Shown here: positions 1-8,547 of the stretch, piece after piece
Position numbering within the stretch: position 1 is the stretch's first letter
Layout of the letters: every line of letters starts with the position of its first letter
Translations under genes and position numbers: made by a program
Origin: Deltaproteobacteria bacterium
Lineage (GTDB): Bacteria > Desulfobacterota > SM23-61
DNA length: 64,000 bases
Assembly: GCA_016875165.1 (NCBI GenBank)
Contig: VGSF01000006.1
Span: 35,040-99,039 of the forward strand
Reading direction: 5' to 3'
Notes under the pieces: generated by a model
What the model saw: only the letters and a program-made list of their open reading frames with translations
Told to the model about the DNA's origin: nothing
Database searches by the model: none

Positions 1-10
1 GATTTCTATT

Positions 11-45
11 CCGCCTGAGGCGGATCAACCCGCTAAATTGTTACG
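11..45. repeat. Short palindrome plus a possible end of the 265-bp repeat family
   Basis: A perfect palindrome CCGCCTGAGGCGG sits just downstream (minus-strand sense) of the binding-protein gene. Next to the stop codon, the minus strand reads CGTAACAATTTAGCG, which equals the left end of the 265-bp hairpin repeat found elsewhere in this window. It may be a truncated reverse-orientation copy or only the conserved end. Too little sequence lies to the left to decide. Confidence 0.3.
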
Positions 46-1329
46 TTATCTTTTATATTTCTTAACCATCCAGGGCGGCACCTTATAAGGAACCATGCCT
101 TTATAAGTGACCCCTTCCCAACCATTCGGCCACCAGGCCACCATTTTGCCATCCTGCCATTGAGTGGTGATGCCTGTCGAAAAACCAGGCCCAAAGACCA
201 GATCGTGGTTTTTGTCAAATTTTGACTTGGGAGCGCCGACACTTACACGTTCGGACTTGGCAATCACGGGGATTAATTTCCCTGCATCAAGCGTCCCGGT
301 CTCTTCTATTGCCATACCCAGATTACTTCTTATAGCGTCATAGGTAATCGCCGTGTAAGTCGGCAACTCTCCGAATCTTTTGATGTATTTCTCAATAAAA
401 GGCTCGGTTAAATCACTAAAGGCAACACCCCGGCAAAAAGTATTCATGGACACGGCATAGTTGCCCTTGCCCTGGGTGGCCGACCAGAAACCATCTTTCT
501 GGGACTCTACATTGATGCCTACAAAGGCGGCCGGTATCTCGAGTTCTCCTGCCTGCCTGGCAAAGGTGATTCCCACTGAAGCGGAAAAAATGGTGAAGAT
601 GATTTGGGCGTCCGCCCGCTGTACAGCAGTGAGCTCGGCCGTCACATCAGTAGCCGTAGCCGACGGCCTCCAGATGCCGACTATCTCCATACCCATCTTC
701 GGCACATTATCTTCAATGGCCTTAATCATCGGGTCAATCCATACTGCTTTCTCAGCAACGATGGCCACCTTCGCTTTCTCGATGCCCAATTCTTTTTTCA
801 GTATCCCGTTGACAGTTGCCAGATTGATTAAACACACCCGCACCAGGTAGTTGGAATTCGTAGGCGTAACCCGGAACCAATATTTATACCGCTCATAGTC
901 CTTACCCACTCGAGTGCAGAGTTCGGGATGGGCTGCGCCGCACCCCAGGAAAATTTTCTTGTAGTCCATGGCAATGTCCTGCATGGCAAAGACAGCCTCG
1001 GTTCTGAAACCGCCCACAACGAAATTCACCTTGTCCTTAGTCATCAAACGCTCCATGGCGCTGGTGGCATCTGTCACGCTCAAAAATTCGTTAGAATCCG
1101 CTTTGACCAGTTCAACTTTCATTTTCTTTTTGCCGACCTGCAGGCCTCCTCTGGCATTGATCTCCTCAGCGGCCAGAGTGGCTCCATCCCAGTGTCCCTT
1201 GCCCTGCATGAAATGCATTGGGCCAATCACGCCGACCTTGATGACGTCGGCCGCCCGGGCCGGAAAGCCGATCGTTAGGGCCAAACCGGCCATAACCAAG
1301 ACGCTTAATACAAATCTTGATCTTTTCAT
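46..1329 (-). CDS. ABC transporter substrate-binding protein, branched-chain amino acid (LivJ/UrtA) type
   Basis: This is a periplasmic binding protein of the Peripla_BP_6 family, 427 residues. A Sec signal peptide covers residues 1-26 (KRSR, hydrophobic stretch, cleavage after ARA). The mature N-terminus VIKVGVIGPM and the AAEEINARGG segment are typical of LivJ-like receptors that deliver amino acids, amides, urea or aromatic acids to an ABC permease. The start has a strong upstream GGAGGGAGG. No permease or ATPase genes lie within the window; they could lie beyond its left edge, downstream in this gene's direction. The ligand cannot be told from sequence. Full length for the family. Confidence 0.9.
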   Translation of the reverse strand: MKRSRFVLSVLVMAGLALTIGFPARAADVIKVGVIGPMHFMQGKGHWDGATLAAEEINARGGLQVGKKKMKVELVKADSNEFLSVTDATSAMERLMTKDKVNFVVGGFRTEAVFAMQDIAMDYKKIFLGCGAAHPELCTRVGKDYERYKYWFRVTPTNSNYLVRVCLINLATVNGILKKELGIEKAKVAIVAEKAVWIDPMIKAIEDNVPKMGMEIVGIWRPSATATDVTAELTAVQRADAQIIFTIFSASVGITFARQAGELEIPAAFVGINVESQKDGFWSATQGKGNYAVSMNTFCRGVAFSDLTEPFIEKYIKRFGELPTYTAITYDAIRSNLGMAIEETGTLDAGKLIPVIAKSERVSVGAPKSKFDKNHDLVFGPGFSTGITTQWQDGKMVAWWPNGWEGVTYKGMVPYKVPPWMVKKYKR

Positions 1330-1509
1330 GATACCCTCCCTCCTTCTTAGGTGTTGGTTAAACCGCCGAGAAATCCACCATCTGCCTTGTTACATGGTGA
1401 TAAACAAGCGCCGGCGGCGGAAAATTATGAGTTTCTTGCCCGAAATTTAGATTCTTTCATCTTTCAATCTGAGAATTTTCTTCTCAGACTTTAATAATAT
1501 CCCTAAAAT

Positions 1510-1599
1510 CTCCCCTCCCCTGGCGGGAGGGGATAAAGGGGAGGGGGAGCATTTTTCTATTTACCCCCACCCTCACCCTCACCCATCAAAGGGTGAGGG
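1510..1599. repeat. Two G/C-rich intergenic hairpin repeats
   Basis: Positions 1510-1548 hold CCCCTCCC...GGGAGGGG followed by AAGGGGAGGGGG; a nearly identical copy lies at 63956-63993. Positions 1576-1584 (CCCTCACCC) pair with 1591-1599 (GGGTGAGGG) around a six-base loop. They lie in the roughly 690-base gap between two divergent genes, where I see no gene. The rest of this gap is AT-rich and presumably holds both promoters, but no clear -35/-10 pair stood out. Confidence 0.6.
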
Positions 1600-2019
1600 G
1601 ATCGGATGGAAATTTCAAATATCTTTAGCTAGAATTAAATCTTTATTTTGATGGAAGCAAATACAAGGCTATGTTTACAAGGTTTAATAAAAAAAAACCA
1701 CCCGTATTTGAGAAACAGGGTTTCAAAGGGCCACATTAAAAGCTCCGCCAATGGATGGGGAGAAGAAAACATCTATGTGAATTAGGATGAGATGATAAGA
1801 ACTATTTTTTAGGTGAGGTAAATATACGGAAAAGGGGGTTTTGTGTCAAGAAAAAAAATCAAATTTGAAATTCCGCCATAATGGTGGACCGGAGAGCCAG
1901 GCGAGAAAGGATTTGATGAAGGAAGGAAACTTTCGAAAATAAATTGTTGTTTTTTGCGAAGGTTATATTAAGATGGTTGACAAAAAAGGAACGAGCGTCC
2001 TTTCAAGGAGATGGTCTGG

Positions 2020-4326
2020 ATGGGGGTTCCATTCCTGAAAATATCTCTGCTGCTGATGGGGGTAAGCGGCATCGTCGCCCAGATCGTGCTGCTCAGGGAA
2101 CTCCTTGTCTCTTTTTTCGGCAATGAACTTACTTTGGGCATCATCCTCGGAAACTGGCTCGTCCTGGAGGCCATTGGCTCCTTCTACCTCGGAAAATCCG
2201 TGGAAAAGACCGGGAAAAAAATAGAGATTTATGTATTGCTGCAATTGTTCTTTTCCCTGGCTTTTCCGGCCATGATATATCTCTCCCGCATATTCAAGAA
2301 TTTTCTACCCGCCACCCCGGGGGAAGGACTCGGTCTGGTTCCTATCTTTTTCTTTTCGTTCTTGATCCTTCTCCCCGTAAGCATCCCCCATGGCGCGCTT
2401 TTTACTTATGGGTGTAAACTCTATTCCCGGCACCTGAGGGAGGATGCCTCCACCATCGGGAAAGTATATATCCTGGAAACCATCGGTTCCATTATCGGCG
2501 GCCTGCTCCTTACCTTGCTTCTTATTCAGCATCTCCATTCTTTTGAGATCGCCCTGGCCATCTCCCTGATGAATGCTCTTATTGCCGCCTTCCTGCTTTG
2601 GCCGGGATATCCGCCTCCATCTACTTCCCTCTGCAAGGGTCTCTTCATCCTGGGAATCGCCTGCGCCATTTTTTTTGCCGTTTCCCTTTTTACTCCGATT
2701 GCGCAGAAGATCGATTCGTCTTCCGTCCGATCGCAATGGAAAAATCTGGAAGTCATCCACCATGAAAACTCCATCTATGGAAATATCACGGTCACGAAAA
2801 GGGAAGAACAGTTCACCTTTTTTACCGATGGGACTCCTTCCATCACTGCGCCCGTCCCGGACATTGCTTCCCTTGAAGACCTGGTTCACTTCTCCATGCT
2901 TTCCCATGAAAAACCTGAATCGGTTTTAATCCTCAGCGGGGGAGCCGGCGGAATGATCCATGAAATTTTGAAGTATCCCGTGAAACAGGTGGATTATGTC
3001 GAACTTGACCCTCTTCTCCTGAAACTGGTGCAGAAATTTTCCACCCCCTTAACCCAATCCGAACTCTCCGATAACAGGGTCCATATTCACTATAAGGATG
3101 GACGATTTTTCATCCATAAGACCAGGGAAAAATATGATGTGATTTTTATCGGACTTCCCGCTCCCCAGGAACTGCAGACCAATCGATTGTTCTCTTTGGA
3201 ATTTTTCTCCCTGGCCAAAGCAAAGATGAAACCGGGCGGGATCATCGTTTTAACGCTCCCCGGATCGCTCACCTATATCAGCCCGGAGTTAAGGGATTTG
3301 AATGGGTGCATCCTGGACACTGTGAAAAGTGTCTTTGGCTATGTGAAAATCATCCCCGGGGATGTCAATCTTTACCTGGCCTCTGACTCAGCAAAACTGG
3401 AAAGAGTGACCGCCAAAGAAATCATGGAGCGTCACGAAGAGCGAAAAATTCAGACAAACCTTTTCACAAAGGCATATACAGAATACCGCCTCGATGAAGG
3501 AAGGCTGAAATGGTTTTTTAAATCCATGGGAGATAGAAAGGTGCGGCTCAACTCCGATTTTCACCCTCTGGGTGTCTTTTATAACCTATCCTACTGGAAT
3601 GCCCTCTTTTCTCCCCATCTTTCCGGAATTTTTAAATGGTTTGAAGGCTTCAACTTTCCTCTGGGAAGCGGCCTGGTCGCCATTTTCACCATCTCCCTAA
3701 CGGCCATTATGATAAAGATCCCCCGCCTCTCCCGATCCTGCGTTCCTTATGCCATTTTCACCTCGGGTTTAACGGGGATGATATTCGACCTGGCCATCAT
3801 CTTTACCTTTCAAACGCTTTACGGCTACCTTTATTATCAAATTGGCCTTCTGATTACCATTTTTATGGTGGGGATCGCCCTAAGCAGCCTCTACATCACC
3901 CGGCGCCTGGATCGAATAAAAAAGGATGCCTCTCTTTTCTTAAAGACAGAGATGGGCATCATAATCTTTGCCCTGCTACTCCCCTTTGTGTTCTCCATCC
4001 CGGCCCAGCACCTTGATAAAACAGGCGTCTATGTGCTCCTCTATGCCATCTTTCTGGCCATGTCCTTCCTTTCCGGCGTTTTCATCGGGCTGCAATTTCC
4101 GCTGGCCAACAAGATCTATCTCCGCCTCCCTGGACAGCGAGAAAATTTTGCCCGGACATCCGGCTTACTCTACGGCGCAGATCTTTTGGGAGGTTTCGTT
4201 GGGGGGATCTTCGGAGGATTTTTCCTGCTGCCCGTTCTGGGCCTTAAGGAATCCTGCTTTCTGATGGCCATGATCAAAGGCAGCAGTTTCTTCCTTTTCC
4301 TGTTCTTTATAAAAAGGCAAAAATAG
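2020..4326 (+). CDS. Membrane-embedded spermidine/spermine synthase-like protein
   Basis: 768 residues with a three-part layout: an N-terminal block of hydrophobic helices (about residues 1-230), a soluble Rossmann methyltransferase-like domain (about 240-520), and a second helical block to the C-terminus. In the middle domain, SVLILSGGAGGMIHE (near residue 305) followed by VDYVELDP corresponds to the nucleotide-binding loop and acidic residue of spermidine synthases. Such membrane fusions are common in deltaproteobacteria; their substrate is mostly unknown and true polyamine synthase activity is doubtful. The first ATG (2011) abuts the AAGGAG Shine-Dalgarno, so the ATG at 2020 is the better start. 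The two radical-SAM genes follow on the same strand after a 427-base repeat-filled gap. Confidence 0.8.
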   Translation: MGVPFLKISLLLMGVSGIVAQIVLLRELLVSFFGNELTLGIILGNWLVLEAIGSFYLGKSVEKTGKKIEIYVLLQLFFSLAFPAMIYLSRIFKNFLPATPGEGLGLVPIFFFSFLILLPVSIPHGALFTYGCKLYSRHLREDASTIGKVYILETIGSIIGGLLLTLLLIQHLHSFEIALAISLMNALIAAFLLWPGYPPPSTSLCKGLFILGIACAIFFAVSLFTPIAQKIDSSSVRSQWKNLEVIHHENSIYGNITVTKREEQFTFFTDGTPSITAPVPDIASLEDLVHFSMLSHEKPESVLILSGGAGGMIHEILKYPVKQVDYVELDPLLLKLVQKFSTPLTQSELSDNRVHIHYKDGRFFIHKTREKYDVIFIGLPAPQELQTNRLFSLEFFSLAKAKMKPGGIIVLTLPGSLTYISPELRDLNGCILDTVKSVFGYVKIIPGDVNLYLASDSAKLERVTAKEIMERHEERKIQTNLFTKAYTEYRLDEGRLKWFFKSMGDRKVRLNSDFHPLGVFYNLSYWNALFSPHLSGIFKWFEGFNFPLGSGLVAIFTISLTAIMIKIPRLSRSCVPYAIFTSGLTGMIFDLAIIFTFQTLYGYLYYQIGLLITIFMVGIALSSLYITRRLDRIKKDASLFLKTEMGIIIFALLLPFVFSIPAQHLDKTGVYVLLYAIFLAMSFLSGVFIGLQFPLANKIYLRLPGQRENFARTSGLLYGADLLGGFVGGIFGGFFLLPVLGLKESCFLMAMIKGSSFFLFLFFIKRQK

Positions 4327-4347
4327 TTTATAATAAATTTATCGCAG

Positions 4348-4610
4348 AGGAATTCCCTTTTTCAACTTTAGGCGCTTGTCCCTTACCCTTTACTTTTTCA
4401 AGTTAAGTGAGTATGCTTTTTCCGCGACTGCCCACGGAAAAAATGGCCCGCCTCAGACGGGCAGCGAAAAGTCCTGAAATCCCCCCTAACCCCCCTTTGG
4501 CAAAGGGGGGAAGGGGGGATTTATCGGCAGGCATTTCCTTCTTACAAACATGTTTGTTTTAATGAGGCGCTAAGCGCCTAAAGTGCCTAAAGTTAAAAAA
4601 GGAAATTCCT
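4348..4610. repeat. 263-bp element with terminal inverted repeats
   Basis: The left end, AGGAATTCCC then TTTTTCAACTTTAGGCGCTT (4348-4377), is matched in inverted form by 4572-4610, which ends AAAGGAAATTCCT. Inside are smaller palindromes: CCGCCTCAGACGGGC near 4448 and a CCCCCCTTTGGCAAAGGGGGG hairpin near 4490-4510. No open frame is seen. It looks like a MITE-like or palindromic insertion between the membrane gene and the first radical-SAM gene. Confidence 0.6.
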
Positions 4611-4753
4611 ATACAATTTAATTATGGTTTTAAAAACTCGGCGATCTCTGTGGCGAATTTAATCCAAATCTTTCCAACTGGAATAACAACCATCGCTGTT
4701 TAACTTCAACCGCGCAGATGTTCCCCAACCGTTTGACCGGAGTGAGGGAATAA

Positions 4754-5869
4754 ATGTTGAATAGAAGGAATTTCCTTAAGAGCATGGGGATGATTCTTTC
4801 AGGAATGGGGGGGGCATCATTTCTCTTTCCGGAAGCGGCCCCGGGGAAAACCACCCCTGTTTTCAAAGAAGCGATGTTTTATATAAAAGGAGATGGGCAA
4901 AATTTGCAGTGCGCCCTCTGTCCGAGAAGATGCCTCATTCTGGAAGGGAAAAGGGGTTTTTGCAGAAACAGGGAAAACCAGAAGGGAAAATTATATTCGG
5001 TTGTTTACGGAAAACCTGCGGCGGTCGATACGGGGCCGATCGAAAAAGCTCCCCTTTACCATTTCCTTCCCGGGCATTTCAGACTTTGTCTCACCTGTGC
5101 CAGCTGCAATCTCAGGTGCAAATATTGCCACAACTGGCATCTTTCCCAGAAAAGTCTGGAGGAGATGAGCCATTTCTCTTTTTCCCCTGCGGAAATCGTG
5201 CAAAAGGCCCAAAAACATAAACTTCCCTCCATCTCCTTCACCTATACCGAGCCCACGGTGTATTATGAGTATTTGTATGACATCTCGATTGTCGCCAAAC
5301 AGGCGGGAATTAAGACCTCGATCGTCTCCAATGGGTATATCAATCGCGAACCCCTCTTAAAGCTTCTTCCGGTCCTCGATGCAGTCAAGATCGACCTCAA
5401 AGGGTTCAGCGAAAAATTTTATGAAGAGGTCTGCTCGGCGACCCTCAAGCCTGTCCTCGAATCCCTGATCACAGTAAAAAAAGAGCGGGTCTGGCTGGAG
5501 GTTGTCAACCTGGTCGTCCCCACTTTAAACGACCATCCGAAGATGATCGACGAAATGTGCCGCTGGATCAAAGAAAATCTGGGGCTTAATACCCCGATTC
5601 ATTTCACCAGGTTTTTCCCCAACTATAAATTGACCCATCTCTCAGCCACTCCGATATCCACCCTGGAATCAGCTTACGAAATAGCCCGGAGGAATGGATT
5701 GAGATACGTTTACATCGGGAATGTTCCCGGACATAGGCACAACTCAACCTTTTGCCCTTCCTGCAAAAAAATGGTCATTCACCGGTCGCACTTTGACATC
5801 CTCGAGATGAATATGCTGGAGGGAAAATGCAAGTTCTGCAATTTAGCCCTTCAAGGAAAATGGACTTAA
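4754..5869 (+). CDS. amrS: Tat-signal radical SAM protein, AmmeMemoRadiSam (AmrS) type, copy 1
   Basis: 371 residues. The N-terminus carries a twin-arginine motif, NRRNFLK, then a hydrophobic stretch to about residue 28, as in Tat substrates. Next come a family-specific cysteine block (C53, C56, C60, C70; CPRRC...GFCRNRENQKG) and the radical-SAM CX3CX2C at C118, C122, C125 that binds the S-adenosylmethionine-cleaving 4Fe-4S cluster. A C-terminal CPSCKK...GKCKFC pair follows. The family resembles pyruvate-formate-lyase activases, and the AMMECR1/Memo partners are not in this window. An exported radical-SAM enzyme is unusual because these enzymes need cytoplasmic SAM and reductant; the N-terminus may be a membrane anchor. 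Start supported by GAGGGA upstream. Confidence 0.85.
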   Translation: MLNRRNFLKSMGMILSGMGGASFLFPEAAPGKTTPVFKEAMFYIKGDGQNLQCALCPRRCLILEGKRGFCRNRENQKGKLYSVVYGKPAAVDTGPIEKAPLYHFLPGHFRLCLTCASCNLRCKYCHNWHLSQKSLEEMSHFSFSPAEIVQKAQKHKLPSISFTYTEPTVYYEYLYDISIVAKQAGIKTSIVSNGYINREPLLKLLPVLDAVKIDLKGFSEKFYEEVCSATLKPVLESLITVKKERVWLEVVNLVVPTLNDHPKMIDEMCRWIKENLGLNTPIHFTRFFPNYKLTHLSATPISTLESAYEIARRNGLRYVYIGNVPGHRHNSTFCPSCKKMVIHRSHFDILEMNMLEGKCKFCNLALQGKWT

Positions 5870-7008
5870 GATTGAGCCGGCGCTCCTTCTTGAAAAAATC
5901 TTTCCTTTGTTTTTTATCCGGAGGGATAGGATCTCATCTCCTCCCTTCTTCCTCCCCCCCTAAAGGAATTGATTCCCCTTCTTCTCCCCCGAAAGGCCTC
6001 GAGAGAAAAGCCCTGTTTTTCAAAAAGGGCGCGAATAATTTTATTCAATGCCAGCTCTGTTTTCGGCAGTGTCCGATCCCGGAAGGGAAAAGGGGTTTTT
6101 GCCGGGTGCGGGAAAACCAAAAGGGGGAACTTTGCAGCCTGGTTTACGGAAAACCGGCTGGCCTGCAGATCGACCCGATCGAACTCGAACCGATGTATCA
6201 CCTGGCCCCCGGACATAAGAATCTTTGCGTCTATACCGCCTCCTGCAATTTCCGGTGCAAGCACTGCCATAACTGGACGATCTCCCAGTCTGCGCCGGAG
6301 CAGATCCGCCCCATTCCCCATACTCCCCGGCAGATTGTCGAAGAAACTCTGAGGCAGGGGTGTAAATCAATCTCCCACAGCATCAATGAACCCACGGTTT
6401 TTTATGAACTGATGTATGATGTCGTTCAACTGGCCAAAGAGAAGGGACTGTGGACCCTCTGCCATACCAACGGCGGGATGGCCCGAGCGCCCCTGCTGGA
6501 ATTACTCAAATTCATGGATGCCTTTACAGTTGACCTTAAAGCCTTCAATCAGAAATTTTATCAGGAGATTTCGGAAGCAAGGCTGGCGCCAGTCCTGGAG
6601 ACTTTGCAGACCATCAAAGGGGCGAATAAACATCTGGAAATCGTCAATCTGGTGATCCCCACCCTCAATGATGATCTAACTGAAATCAAGAACATGTGCC
6701 GATGGATTGGGCAAAACCTGGGAAAGGATACTCCCATCCATTTTACCCGTTTTTCCCCATCATATAAGATGACCCATCTCCCTCTTACGCCCATCAAGAC
6801 CCTTGAGGAAGCCAGGGAGGTCGCCAGGGGTGAAGGGATAAACTACGTATATATCGGGAATGTCATGGGGCATCCCGGTAATAGCACCTATTGCCCAAGA
6901 TGCGGCCAGAAGTTGATTGAAAGAACTCATTTCATTGTCTTGAAAAATAATGTGCAAAAAGGCCGTTGTCCCTTCTGCCAGGAAAAGATCCCGGGTATCT
7001 GGAGTTAG
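5860..7008 (+). CDS. amrS: Tat-signal radical SAM protein, AmmeMemoRadiSam (AmrS) type, copy 2
   Basis: Tandem paralogue of the preceding gene, overlapping its end by 10 bases. The ATG at 5860 is preferred over 5827 because it places the Tat motif LSRRSFLKK near the N-terminus and has AAGGA just upstream; 382 residues result. The layout matches copy 1: cysteine block (QCQLCFRQC...GFCRVRENQKG), CX3CX2C at about C129, C133, C136 (SCNFRCKHC), and a C-terminal CPRCGQ...GRCPFCQEKIPG pair. It differs by a Pro/Ser-rich linker (about residues 28-48) after the signal. The two proteins probably work as a pair or heterodimer. The substrate is unknown. Its stop codon overlaps the convergent nuclease gene by 4 bases. 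Confidence 0.85.
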   Translation: MDLRLSRRSFLKKSFLCFLSGGIGSHLLPSSSPPKGIDSPSSPPKGLERKALFFKKGANNFIQCQLCFRQCPIPEGKRGFCRVRENQKGELCSLVYGKPAGLQIDPIELEPMYHLAPGHKNLCVYTASCNFRCKHCHNWTISQSAPEQIRPIPHTPRQIVEETLRQGCKSISHSINEPTVFYELMYDVVQLAKEKGLWTLCHTNGGMARAPLLELLKFMDAFTVDLKAFNQKFYQEISEARLAPVLETLQTIKGANKHLEIVNLVIPTLNDDLTEIKNMCRWIGQNLGKDTPIHFTRFSPSYKMTHLPLTPIKTLEEAREVARGEGINYVYIGNVMGHPGNSTYCPRCGQKLIERTHFIVLKNNVQKGRCPFCQEKIPGIWS

Positions 7009-7475
7009 CTTGTTCCCTTTTGCAGACAAACCTCCAGGCGGCAAAGGTTCACTACATCCTCCCGGTTGTACTCCAGCAAAACTTTAAGGGCCTTTTCATC
7101 CCTGTAAAAGCGGAACCGCTCCCAGAGGCGCATGGCCGCCATCCCGTCTATTCCCTTGGTGGCCCGTTCGATTCCCAGCAACTCTTCCACCCGCTTCAGC
7201 CCCCCGTAAAGATTTCTCCGCCAGCATTCGTACATCAAATCCCGGCATTCGAAATATTTATTCAAGTCCAGCTTGATTGCTCTTTTGATCACGGGTAGAT
7301 CGAAGCGAGCTCCATTGTAGGTCAATATCGTGCTCACCCCCTCCAGGGCATTCCAGAGATTGGTCCAGTTGACTTCATCGCCAACGAGCTGAATCAATCG
7401 ATCCGGCGGGCAATAGACGCCTATGACAGTGATCTCTCCCCCAAAGGAAGTTTCGATGTCCAGGTAGGCTTTCAT
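7005..7475 (-). CDS. DEDD-family 3'-5' exonuclease-like protein (RNase_H_2/YprB type)
   Basis: 156 residues forming a single ribonuclease-H-fold exonuclease domain. Visible catalytic motifs are DIET (residues 6-9, Exo I), TYNGARFDLP (Exo II with its aspartate) and YNREDVVNL (Exo III), matching the acidic residues that bind two metal ions in DnaQ/YprB-like nucleases. Members of this family are short, stand-alone proteins with unproven roles in DNA or RNA trimming. It is convergent with the radical-SAM gene (4-base overlap). A 265-bp repeat element lies immediately upstream of its start. Confidence 0.8.
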   Translation of the reverse strand: MKAYLDIETSFGGEITVIGVYCPPDRLIQLVGDEVNWTNLWNALEGVSTILTYNGARFDLPVIKRAIKLDLNKYFECRDLMYECWRRNLYGGLKRVEELLGIERATKGIDGMAAMRLWERFRFYRDEKALKVLLEYNREDVVNLCRLEVCLQKGTS

Positions 7476-7490
7476 TCTTTGGAATTCTGC

Positions 7491-7756
7491 ATCAATTTAG
7501 CGGTTTGAAAAAGTGGTTTTACCACCTTTGTCGAGGTCCGGGGGTCTGGGTGGAACGCGCCGGAAGCATCGGCTGGGTTTCCGCCTGGCCACGAAGAACC
7601 CCGCTCGTTTCCGCCGGAGGTGGCGGGGGGCGTTTTCCCCGCCCCTCCCGCGAAGAAATCGGCGCCTTATGATTCCAAGCGGGCCGCCCAGGCCCCCGGA
7701 CCATGGATTCCCTCTGATCTTACGCCTCACCTCTTTTCAAAGGGCCAAAGTGTTAC
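7491..7756 (+). repeat. 265-bp hairpin repeat, copy A
   Basis: First full copy of the family. The left end ATCAATTTAGCGG..TTGAAAAA pairs with the right end TTTTCAAAGGGCCAAAGTGTTAC. The inner arm GGTCCGGGGGTCTGGGTGG pairs with CCGCCCAGGCCCCCGGACC, with G-U pairs at two places. It keeps the shared core CGCCGGAAGCATCGG and TTATGATTCCAAGCG. Relative to copies B-D, a T:A pair replaces G:C in the inner arm, a compensatory change. It sits between the minus-strand nuclease gene and a small plus-strand gene. Confidence 0.8.
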
Positions 7757-7879
7757 GGAATTCAGAATCCAGGAGCCAGGACTAAGAAGAATTTTGCCTC
7801 TGTTACAAGAGCCAAATAATGGCTTTCATTCACCCGTTATTTTATTTATAATGCTATAATTCCCCGGGGAGAAAGAGGG

Positions 7880-8185
7880 ATGGACCCGAACTTTTCTGAT
7901 ATCTATCTCCTGCAACATCTGGAAAATATAGCCTCCCAACTGGGAATTGATGTCCGCTACGAAAGCCTCTCTGATGAAGAAATCTCCGTTCACAGCGGGG
8001 GATGCAAACTGTCAGGCCGAAATCTAATTATCATCGACACCCGCCACCCCGCGCCAGAACGGGCGAAGATATTGGGGCGGGAACTTTCCGGGTATGACCT
8101 GGAAGACCTTTACATTCTCCCCCGCGTACGTGAATTTATTCTGCTTCATTCTCCCCTTCGTGAAAAAAACCGTCCCCAAACATAA
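7880..8185 (+). CDS. Small conserved-looking protein of unknown function
   Basis: 101 residues, no signal peptide or membrane segment. GGAGAAAGAGG precedes the ATG at good spacing. The middle reads CKLSGRNLIIIDTRHP, then RAKILGRELSGYDLEDLYILPRVREFIL, suggesting an alpha/beta fold with a hydrophobic strand and an amphipathic helix. I do not recognise a characterised family. Its 3' end overlaps the convergent small membrane gene by 40 bases, so one of the two could be longer or shorter than drawn. Confidence 0.65.
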   Translation: MDPNFSDIYLLQHLENIASQLGIDVRYESLSDEEISVHSGGCKLSGRNLIIIDTRHPAPERAKILGRELSGYDLEDLYILPRVREFILLHSPLREKNRPQT

Positions 8186-8340
8186 AGGCCAAGCCCGGCC
8201 GAAAGAAAAATAAATCTTAAAACCTTCAAGAATAAGGGGGTGCCCTCCCTCTCTATGAGCATCAGGATTACTGCCAGGCACACCAAAAAAACCCCTGTAA
8301 ACACTTTAGGCCGATCGACGTTTCGGAAAGAATCTTTCAT
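8146..8340 (-). CDS. Small two-helix membrane protein
   Basis: 64 residues with two predicted transmembrane helices (VFTGVFLVCLAVILMLI and FLKVLRFIFLSAGLGLYVWG) separated by a short charged loop, and a basic C-terminus SRRGE. The composition is convincingly membrane-like, which makes chance unlikely. The ribosome-binding site is weak (AGG), and the end overlaps the preceding gene on the other strand. Function unknown. Confidence 0.45.
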   Translation of the reverse strand: MKDSFRNVDRPKVFTGVFLVCLAVILMLIEREGTPLFLKVLRFIFLSAGLGLYVWGRFFSRRGE

Positions 8341-8384
8341 TTCAGCTTGCCTATCTTGATCGCATAAGAATTCTTTTTTTCATT

Positions 8385-8480
8385 TTATCTATGTTTATCT
8401 GTGGTCATCTGTGTCCTAAATTGCCTTTTAAATATCTTTCTTTATATCTCTGTGACCTCGGTGGCCTCTTTGGCTAATTT
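8385..8480. repeat. Tract of CTCTGTGACCTCGGTGGC-type intergenic repeats
   Basis: Contains TTTATCTGTGGTCATCTGTG and TCTCTGTGACCTCGGTGGCC. Related pieces occur at about 4644-4658, 36131-36150, 37367-37392 (inverted) and 37737-37755, always outside genes. No gene is seen between 8341 and 8890; the rest of that gap is repeat copy B. Confidence 0.5.
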
Positions 8481-8547
8481 AAATTTTTCATTTCGGAATT
8501 ATAATCTCTTTTCGTTCCCCTTTCAACATTCCAAATTTAACATTCCG

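Noticed and set aside
2011..2019. ATG at 2011 as the start of the spermidine-synthase-like gene
   Set aside because: It directly abuts the AAGGAG site, leaving no room for the ribosome; the in-frame ATG at 2020 has proper spacing.
7491..7756. 265-bp repeats considered as integron attC sites
   Set aside because: The long palindrome is suggestive, but the RYYYAAC/GTTRRRY core pairs are absent, the copies are not evenly spaced around cassettes, and no integrase is present.
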